From assembly GCA_000697335.1 (NCBI GenBank), contig JNEM01015935.1:1-40985 (forward strand): a stretch of 40,985 nt of DNA, in the 5' to 3' direction. The stretch's first letter is position 1; the number at the start of each line of letters is the position of its first letter. Position numbers and translations under genes: made by a program. This document shows, in pieces, positions 32,846 to 40,985 of this stretch. The notes under the pieces are model-generated. The model was given only the letters and a program-made list of their open reading frames with translations. It did no database searches and had not been told where the DNA came from. The stretch is from Conidiobolus incongruus B7586 (lineage: Eukaryota; Entomophthoromycota; Entomophthoromycetes; Entomophthorales; Conidiobolaceae).

Positions 32846-35800
32846 TTTAATATTATTTATTTAATTATTAATTAGTTTATATTGAGTTATTAATAGATTT
32901 TTTTTATAATTGAATTTGATTCAAATTGACAGGTAATTGAAATTCTTTATATTAATAATTATTTTTTTTTAATTTTTATGGGATTTTAATTATTATAATA
33001 TTTGGAATTATTATAATTATATTCAGGTATTCATATTATCAAATGAAATATAATTATAATTAATAGTATTATTAAATCCTTAAAATTTTTATTATATATT
33101 TCTTATAATTTAATATTTGATTTGAAAAGATATTTTTTATAATTTTTACTTGGTTTAATTTTATTAAAAATTCACTTATAAAACTCTAAAATTTTAATGT
33201 AATTAAGATATATAAATAATATAAAATAGTTATAGTTAAAATATTTAAATATATTTTGTTAAATATTCATTTTAAAAATTTTCTCAGTCGATTTTGATAA
33301 ATAATTTTGCGATTTTGGTAAAATAATTGTGTTGATTATTATTCTTAGTTCAGAGTGTTTGAAGATCAAATGTAACTTTTATTTAATAATTAACCTATTA
33401 AAGGATCTAAGAATTTTCATCTTGTCTTAAAGTATTATAAGTTTCCTTATTGTTTTAGAAATAAAATAGTTAGATTTATTATATAATACCTATTTTGTAT
33501 GAATATAAGTTAGATATTATATTCGACTTTTTAAAGTACAATTTTATAAATTGAGTTAATATTTTAGCAAAGTCAAAAATAAACAGTATGAAATTTTCTA
33601 ACCTCATTAATTAAATATATAGGTATATTTGAGAATCATATGATATGAGTTAGATTAGTCAAAGTCAATTAATGTATTAAACTTTTGAAAATTATATATT
33701 TGTTTATTGATCATAAAATATAGATACACTAATCTAACAAATACTATAATATTAATTCAATGAATTAATATTATAATATTTAGTAGATTGCAGATATTAA
33801 TTATATGTCTATCCAATTTAATGAATTGAAATATGCAAAATTTGATTTAGCCTAAAAAGATTAGACTAATTTATTAATAATAGATAAAAAAGATTCAAAA
33901 CAAATAAGAAAATGAATAAACTTGTAATCCTAATGATTAAGATTCATAAAATCCTCATTAAGACCCAAGAAATTAAAATTTTTAGATTTATAAATTGAAT
34001 TTACAAGTAGTACTAATTACACTTTGAAGAATCAGCAGAAGGGTTAGATTGAAAGGCCTCTTTCCCTGACGCTACATCTAATCAATTCCCATCGAGATAA
34101 ATCTCAACAGGAAAAAATTTATAAAAGCGCCTAATTTGCATCATTATAATTGTAAAAATATTAAAATTTTTACAGGTGTAATTTTCCTACTTAACCGAGG
34201 TTTAAAAGATTAAACAAAGAGGAAATTTATAATTTTGAAGGTGGAAAATTTTATGGAAAGCTATTATGGGATTATGGTGGGGAATTTAAGGTTGTGTTAT
34301 AGTTTTCAAAATAATTGAAATTGATTGGTTAATTTAAAGTGAAAATCTTTTATGAAAAATTGGATTTTCGTTCATTATATACCTCCGTATTAAAGTTAGA
34401 ATAATCAATGTAAAATAATATAGATATATTTACTGATGTTTTCAAGTTATTCTTTCACATTACTTTAAATATATCTTATTGATATTACAATTCAAATCTG
34501 AACCTTTTTACTAGATTAAATATGATAATTAACGATTTATTCTAGATACTGTTAACCAATATAAATTTTGATTAAATATAATTGATAAAGGCATCATTAT
34601 AATATTAAAAATATTTTATAACTATTAGATTTGAAAAAGGATTAATAGTATTGTAACCAAATAGATCATTCTAATAATTGATTCAAAAAGATTATATATT
34701 TTCAAATGCTATTGAAGTTTCAAACTTAATAAAAAGTATATAATATAAAGTTATATTACGAATATTTCAAATTATTTTATTATATTTTATTCAATAATTT
34801 CATATTATTTAATTATCATAAAATATTTATTAAAAAGTTTATTAAAAATTTTAAAACTTTTTTGTTATATATTAATATGATTTTGATTTCAAACTTTAAA
34901 ATTCAATTAATTACTAGTTTGGATATTTAAATCAGCTATCAAGATGACAAATATTGACGAATTTTATTATAATTAGTTTATTTCTTATTAGTATATTAAA
35001 TAATATTCTTGAATTTAAAACTATTATTATTATTATTGTTATTATATCTTTTTATGATGATAATGGAAATTTTACTTATGTAATTATGAGTAAAATTATT
35101 TACTTTGATAAACTCTAAATTAATGGAAATATTCCAAATCCTAAAATAAGAATCATCAATTAAATTATATTATAATTAAAACTAAAAGTAAACTTGATAA
35201 TTGAAATATTTTTTTATTATCTATTCAATACAAACTCTTATCCCAATTTTAAATATTAAAATTTCTTTAAAATTGAACACTCATAATTTTCACTCAAAAT
35301 TAGTTAAAATTGAGAGAAAATTTATAAATCATCAGTAATAAGATTAACTCTTTTGTTAATCTGTATTTGGTATATTAGATTAGATTATATGAATTTAGAA
35401 AAAGTTTCAAATTATATTATCAAATATGCTACTTATTCTTAAGCATAAGTTATATTAAAATAATGATTTAGAATATTTCATATATATTATATGGCTATAC
35501 ACTTTAAATCCTTAATTAACTACTATAAATATAATATTAATATCTCATTTTAAAAAATTAATTTCAATCAAATTAACTTGTTAAGTTAATGAGAATAGTA
35601 ATAACAAAATTTTTGTTAAAGTGACGTAAACATTTTTAACAATTAAATTAAAAAAATTGAGTTTTAATATATATATAACTCAAACTATTTAGTTAATCAA
35701 TTATGTTCATTAATACTATTACATTTTGTAATATTAATATTTAATTTTAAAATATTTAAATAAATTTTAAAAGTATAAGTATAATAATTTAATACTATTA

Positions 35801-35990
35801 TTAAATTATTTATTTAAAATTTTAACTAATATAGTAATTAATCTTTATTCAATTAAATAATATTTTTTTAATTATATTTAATCAATAATTAAATAATGAT
35901 AAATTAATTTTTTAATGATAAAATTTTTAATTGATTTATTGATTAATAAATAAATATATGCTATTATATTTCATGCCATCCTAGAAGCTT
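32846..35990. other. AT-rich spacer
   Basis: About 3.1 kb with no recognisable gene. From about 34,010 to 34,300 the base composition is less A/T-biased than its flanks (containing ggcctctttccctgacgcta), yet no frame, tRNA or snRNA signature was found. The right end carries the 3' region of the DPP-V gene. Confidence 0.5.
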
Positions 35991-38012
35991 TTAAAGCTTG
36001 TAGGGAGAAGTGTTGTTAGTCCACTTGTTAGCCCACTTGATCTTTTCATTCAACCATCTGATCTGGTTTGCTGAATCTAAGACCCAGTGGTTTTCGGTAG
36101 GGAAGTAGAGGAGCCTGGAAGGAACACCTTGTCTTTGAAGAGCAGTAAAGGTAGCTAAACCTTCGCCATCGACCAAACGGTAATCCTTACCACCATGGAT
36201 GACTAAAGTGGGAGTCTTCCAGTTCTTAACATAGTTGGCAGGGTTCCATTTGTTGTAATTTTCGGGATTTTCCCAAGGAGTACCACCATTTTCGTTTTCC
36301 ATGAAGAAGAGTTCGTCGGTGGTGTAGTAAGAGTGTTTGGTATCGAAGACGCCATCGTGATTGATCAGACACTTGAAGCGATCAGTATGACCATTGAGCC
36401 AGTTCATCATGTAGCCACCATAAGAACCACCCCAGGCACAGGCACGGTTGCCATCGAGGTAAGGATATTTAGTAAGAGTATAGTCAAAACCCTTCATAAT
36501 ATCCTCATAAGGGTAGTTACCCCAGTTATGGAGGATGGATTCGGTAAAGTTTTGACCGTAACCGGTAGAACCGTGGAAGTTAATGATAATAGTAGCGAAA
36601 CCAGCATTGGCAGGAATTTGAGGATTCCAACCAAAGCCAAAGGAATCGGCAAAATTAGATTCAGGACCACCGTGAATCCAAAGAGCAATGGGATATTTCT
36701 TACCTTCTTGGTAGTTGATAGGCTTGAGAATGAAACCATGGACCAATTCATCTTTAGCACCCTTGAACCAGAAGAATTCGGGCTTGGAGGTGTGGTATTG
36801 CTCAATGAGTTTGGTATTGAGGTTAGTCAATTTCTTGACATTGGAACCATCCAAGTTCATAGAGTGTAATTCAGGTAAGCTGGTCAAGTCATTTTGTGTG
36901 AAGAGAATGTGATCTTTACGGGCCTCATAAAGAGTAGATTTTCCATTGGAGGTCAATTCTTTGAGATTCTTGCCTTCAATATCTAAGGAGTAGATCTTGA
37001 TGCGGGCATGGTGAGGTGCAGATAATAATAAAGTCTTACTATCCTTAGCCCATTCAACGGAAGTGGGACTTAAGTTCCAGTTGTCATATAAATATTTTTT
37101 CTTCTTAGTGGCGCGATCCCAAAGTACAATATGGTTTCGACCAGATTCGTTGTTGTCAGAGGTGATTTCTAACCAAGCAATATATTTACCATCGGGTGAG
37201 TAGCGAGGAGAAGCAATGGCACCCAATCCTTCATCATTGATCTTGACAGGAGCGGCTGATCCATCAGTAGGAACTTGATATAATTCCAAGGTGGTTTTCC
37301 AAGCAATGTTCTTTTTGTCGGGTCTGGTCAAGAAGACAGCTTCTTTACCATCAGGTGAAATGTTGTAGTCACCAGCATCACCGAAAGGTCCAACTGGAGT
37401 ACTAGCCTTGGGAGTCTTGGCCATCAAATCAACACCTTTGGTAACCATATCTTTACCAATGGGAACAGCATTGAGATGGGAGTAAACATTATAATTCTTG
37501 AAAGTATCCCAGTGACGAACATACAATTGTTCATAAGCGAGGCCGGAATCAAAAGTCTCAGGTTTCTTTTCCAATTCAAAATCAACAGTGTAAGTTAATA
37601 ATTTAGAAGCTGCATGATATTTGAAATTGCTGATTTCTTGAGTGAAGTTGGTAAGTTGAACAGGTTTGGAGATTTCTTTACCAAATTGGAAAGAGAAAAA
37701 TTGAGTCTTTTTATCTTTAGTAGCAAAGAAACCCAAATTGTTGTCATCAATCCATGAGGGAGTGCTGAAACCAGCAGGAATGGATTCAGTTACATTCTTT
37801 ACAGATCCTGAAGCGATGTCAAGTAAGAAAAAGTGCTTTGATTTCTTGTTAGTCTCAGGGTTATATGTAGTGGTAGAATAGAGTGCAGATTTGCCATCAG
37901 GAGAGACGATTTGGATGGCGTTACGGGGAAAAGTAATCAAATCAGTGGGACTGAGAGGCTTTTTCCCCCCAGCAACTAAAGAGACTAAAGAAAACAGTAA
38001 GAATACTTTCAT
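35991..38012 (-). CDS. dpp5: Secreted dipeptidyl peptidase V, S9 serine peptidase
   Basis: A single exon of 673 codons. A signal peptide is evident (MKVFLLFSLVSLVAGG). The N-terminal two thirds form a beta-propeller with recurring SPDGK motifs (VSPDGKSALYST, ISPDGKEAVFLT, YSPDGKYIAWLE). The C-terminal third is the alpha/beta hydrolase domain of prolyl-oligopeptidase type: WIHGGPESNF, the nucleophile motif GGSYGGYM with Ser530, then Asp610 in HGGKDYRL and His642 in ENHWV. Several N-x-S/T sites fit a glycosylated extracellular enzyme. The length is slightly below Aspergillus DPP-V (about 720 aa). It cleaves dipeptides from the N-termini of peptides and is usually released during growth on protein or hosts. 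It lacks introns, unlike most conserved genes here, and is clearly richer in G+C than its flanks. Assignment to DPP-V rather than acylaminoacyl-peptidase rests on the signal peptide and overall resemblance. Confidence 0.93.
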   Translation of the reverse strand: MKVFLLFSLVSLVAGGKKPLSPTDLITFPRNAIQIVSPDGKSALYSTTTYNPETNKKSKHFFLLDIASGSVKNVTESIPAGFSTPSWIDDNNLGFFATKDKKTQFFSFQFGKEISKPVQLTNFTQEISNFKYHAASKLLTYTVDFELEKKPETFDSGLAYEQLYVRHWDTFKNYNVYSHLNAVPIGKDMVTKGVDLMAKTPKASTPVGPFGDAGDYNISPDGKEAVFLTRPDKKNIAWKTTLELYQVPTDGSAAPVKINDEGLGAIASPRYSPDGKYIAWLEITSDNNESGRNHIVLWDRATKKKKYLYDNWNLSPTSVEWAKDSKTLLLSAPHHARIKIYSLDIEGKNLKELTSNGKSTLYEARKDHILFTQNDLTSLPELHSMNLDGSNVKKLTNLNTKLIEQYHTSKPEFFWFKGAKDELVHGFILKPINYQEGKKYPIALWIHGGPESNFADSFGFGWNPQIPANAGFATIIINFHGSTGYGQNFTESILHNWGNYPYEDIMKGFDYTLTKYPYLDGNRACAWGGSYGGYMMNWLNGHTDRFKCLINHDGVFDTKHSYYTTDELFFMENENGGTPWENPENYNKWNPANYVKNWKTPTLVIHGGKDYRLVDGEGLATFTALQRQGVPSRLLYFPTENHWVLDSANQIRWLNEKIKWANKWTNNTSPYKL

Positions 38013-38060
38013 TATATGATTTTGTTAGAAATATTAGGGATGGATGAAGGATGTGGATCA

Positions 38061-38068
38061 TATATATA
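38061..38068 (-). promoter_or_regulatory. Candidate TATA box of the DPP-V gene
   Basis: tatatata, about 50 bases upstream of the start codon at 38,012 on the minus strand, in a short region of otherwise mixed composition. The position suits a core promoter. Confidence 0.45.
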
Positions 38069-40985
38069 GTCGATATCAGGTTTTACCATATCAATGAAAT
38101 CCATATTTAATTTAATATGCAATTCAGGACAATAATGAATATTCTGACCCAAATTTGAGTTTATTCAATTAATTTGGTGAGGTTGGATTGGTTATTGAGT
38201 TTAAACTAATGCATTTAACTTTATGCAATTAAATGCATGTGATATTTCATAATATTGTCATTTCGCTGTTCTCCTAAGACAATATTAATCTTCTGAGCAA
38301 GCTTAGTATTTGGCTCAAACGTAATTCCTTAAACTTGAGTAATGCTAGCGTTACAACTTTTTTCCATTTACTCTAACTCTAAATCACCTAAAATCAATTG
38401 CATTTCAATTTTTCTATTTTTATTCATCACATTAACAAATTTGTTAGACCTATAAAGTTTAATTTTCCTTGATCACCTGATAAGATACTTTGATGACGAA
38501 TAGTAAAATTAATCAGAAGTGTGATTCTGCAGTTTTTGTATTCCAATATTTATTTATTATTGAAAGTTAAAAATAACTCACCGAAATGAATAGAAGGTTA
38601 TTCTCTCGTATTTTCTGTTATTATATTCTTGATAACATAAATTTAATACTATCTTTTTATTTGATATTTTATAAAAATTATTTGTCAATTATAACAAGTA
38701 AACCAATCTGGAAAAACTATGCACAACTAATCAATTCGTTGTTTGAATTATTTATCTGTTCACTATATTATCACATAACAAGTTACTGATATATAATAAT
38801 TATTTGATTAAGAAAGTACAGGGGATAAATACTGATGTTATCGATAGTATTCGAATATAATTTACACAACATAACATTTACTTTAATGGTAAAGATAAAT
38901 TGAGCAATACTTAATTTACAGAGTGTGAGTATTGAGTTTGGAACTTGTCTTGATATATATAAACGTTGAGGGACAAAAATCCTAAATGCTCAGTTTGATT
39001 GGATTAAAAATATCAAAGTTTATAATTATTAGTCATATATTAACTGTAATTAATGCAAAGTTTAAATTGATATAATATCTATCAAATTATTATTCAGAAA
39101 TATCATGCTCAGAAGTTTATTTCTTAGACTCTTATAAGTTATTATTCTTCACAAATTGGAATGATATATTATTTTAATGATTTTATTAAAATATTTCATT
39201 ATAATTTGGTTATATACTTTGCATATCATTAACCATAGTGGTAATTCAAGACTTGGGTTATACATTACTATTTTATCATATTTCCCGGTCAAATGGATAA
39301 AAGTTATTACTTTTTTTGGGAAAATTTATTTGAAATACTTAATTATAAGTAATTATAAGTAATTATCGAAATTTAAATTAGTGATTTAAAATTTTTTCTT
39401 TAAGATATTCAATTTCCCTAACAAATTGGAATTAAAATTAATACAAAATTATTTAAAAATTGAAATAAGTTGAAGCTAAATATATTTAAAAATGTATAAA
39501 AATTATTAATTTCAAAAATTTCTATACAAAATTGTCATATAATGTACTTGATTATTAATATTTTCAGTATTCAAAGGTTTGACAGTGTCTCTATAGTTAT
39601 GAAACAATATTAGGAAAAGTTCAAATTTTATTATACAGTGCACCGGATATAGTATTGAATCAACTTTCTTTTTTATTGTATTTATTGAATTGTTGATTAA
39701 AAATTTGTGCTTTGAAGTGATAGAATATTAAATTAGATATTGATAGTTATTGATTAATAGTTTTCAATGCTTTAATTTATCGCCATTTATTTTTGATATT
39801 ATGTAATTAACAATATTTGATTATAATTTGATAAATTACCATTCTAAATAAGATATGAAAACTATTTAATTTCAACTTGTTGACCTAGTATCGGAATTAA
39901 AGAATGTATTGCAGGTCATATATATTGATAGATCACCCTTAAAATTTTATTTATATTACTATGTATAAATTTGATTCATATACTAATTTCGTTGATCTAA
40001 AAGGTTCGTATCCTTACTTTTAGACAATTAATATATATAGTTTTATTTTTTAAATTTTTATTGAAATATCAGTATAAGTAACGTTATATTAAATAATAGA
40101 TTCATGATAAGTTAAGGAATATATTCCAAAATCAGAATTATAATAAAACTGATACTGAAATAATGGCTTTAATTATTTAATTGGATGATCAACTTTTGAG
40201 ATTAATATGAATATAGCCAAAAAGAATATCTTTTGGGATCATTATTTAACTTGACAAATAATGAAAAAATCATATAACATATAATAAATAAGCTGGATAG
40301 AAAACTTTCATATTAATAATCCTTAGGAATTATAGATGGAATAGGATATATATTTTTAATATAATTGCATATTTTTCAAAAATATTCAACAATGTTCAAT
40401 TCGTCTGATATAATATATATATATATATATAAGATGATATTTTAAATCTTGATATAATATCAATCTTTGCATATAAAATTGAATTAATATAACAATCAAG
40501 TTTAATAAAATTGAATAGTATTTTATATATTATATAACTTTAATTATTAGAAAATATTTTTTTATCTCAAGTATTTTTTATATTGAAAAGTCTTTATATC
40601 ATTGTTTTAATTAATTTTTTTCACCTAAAATATATAATAATAGTACTAGTAATAATAAAAAACAATAATTATATAATCATGAAATTTAAATCATTTATTG
40701 ATAATTAGTTTTATAATAATCTCATAGCAAAATATGAAAGGTGAGTTTAAATGATTGATATTTGATCAATTAATATATTGTACTCAATAATAACATTTGA
40801 ATACTTGAATTAAATATTTCAGAAATATCAATATCAATAGAATAGATAATTTAATCATTTTTAAAAATATAATATATTTAATATTTAATATAAAGATTTT
40901 AATATAAAATATTATAATAGTTTTAATATATAATTAAGATAAATAAAAATAAAGTTTATAAAAAAAATTTAAAATTTTTAATTAA
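38069..40985. other. AT-rich terminal spacer
   Basis: No gene recognised. The first few hundred bases (to about 38,550) are less A/T-biased and probably contain upstream control sequence of the DPP-V gene. Two small frames on the plus strand (38,586-38,789 and 39,177-39,362) have random Ile/Tyr/Leu-rich composition. Confidence 0.5.
40413..40430. repeat. (AT)9 dinucleotide repeat
   Basis: Uninterrupted AT run in the terminal spacer. Confidence 0.85.

Noticed and set aside
36333-36912. Frames of 65-178 codons antisense to or overlapping DPP-V
   Set aside because: They overlap the catalytic domain of an intact gene and have no family features.
38586-39362. Two small frames in the right-hand spacer
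   Set aside because: A/T-driven composition, no coding signature.

Overview
The window is about three quarters A+T. It carries split protein-coding genes with very short spliceosomal introns, so it is nuclear eukaryotic DNA. The gene set points to a fungus: a peroxisomal multifunctional beta-oxidation enzyme with two fused dehydrogenase modules plus a hydratase, a secreted dipeptidyl peptidase V, ORC4, a TFIIIC WD40 subunit, Mis18, DNAJC17, CCDC174 and a TIMMDC1/Tim17-like protein. Several of these are missing from budding yeasts. Peroxisomal beta-oxidation argues against the equally AT-rich anaerobic Neocallimastigomycota. An AT-rich early-diverging fungus (for example the Entomophthoromycotina/Conidiobolus group) fits best, but that is inference. 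I recognise no transposon, viral element, CRISPR array, tRNA or rRNA.

Layout. 1-1.8 kb: AT-rich spacer. 1.8-2.9 kb (+): Mis18, five exons including a 36-nt microexon. 2.9-6.1 kb: gene-poor, with faint traces of decayed coding sequence. 6.1-8.05 kb (+): Ser/Pro-rich coiled-coil protein. 9.0-10.2 kb (-): DNAJC17-like J-domain splicing factor, six exons. 10.6-11.4 kb (-): basic protein of unknown function. 11.4-15.3 kb: spacer with an (AT)16 microsatellite. 15.3-18.2 kb (+): peroxisomal multifunctional enzyme type 2 ending in a PTS1 signal. 18.2-21.2 kb: spacer. 21.2-21.9 kb (+): secreted protein built of four copies of a four-cysteine repeat. 22.1-22.7 kb (-): mitochondrial TIMMDC1/Tim17-like protein, divergent from ORC4 (+, 23.1-25.05 kb, nine exons). 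25.3-27.7 kb (-): TFIIIC WD40/AT-hook subunit, seven exons. 28.4-31.5 kb (-): two neighbouring decayed genes, one unrecognised and one an ALKBH6 relic. 31.7-32.8 kb (-): CCDC174, five exons. 32.8-36.0 kb: spacer. 36.0-38.0 kb (-): secreted dipeptidyl peptidase V. 38.0-41.0 kb: spacer.

The conserved nuclear and organellar genes are intron-rich: the 32 introns I place are all 48-58 nt long, and one appears to be GC-AG. The secreted or unrecognised genes (Ser/Pro-rich protein, basic protein, Cys-repeat protein, DPP-V) have no introns. The genes do not form one pathway. They serve chromosome biology (Mis18, ORC4, TFIIIC), splicing/RNA (DNAJC17, CCDC174), organelles (MFE-2, TIMMDC1-like) and secretion (DPP-V, Cys-repeat protein). 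Exon models were made by eye from splice consensus, frame continuity and family resemblance.
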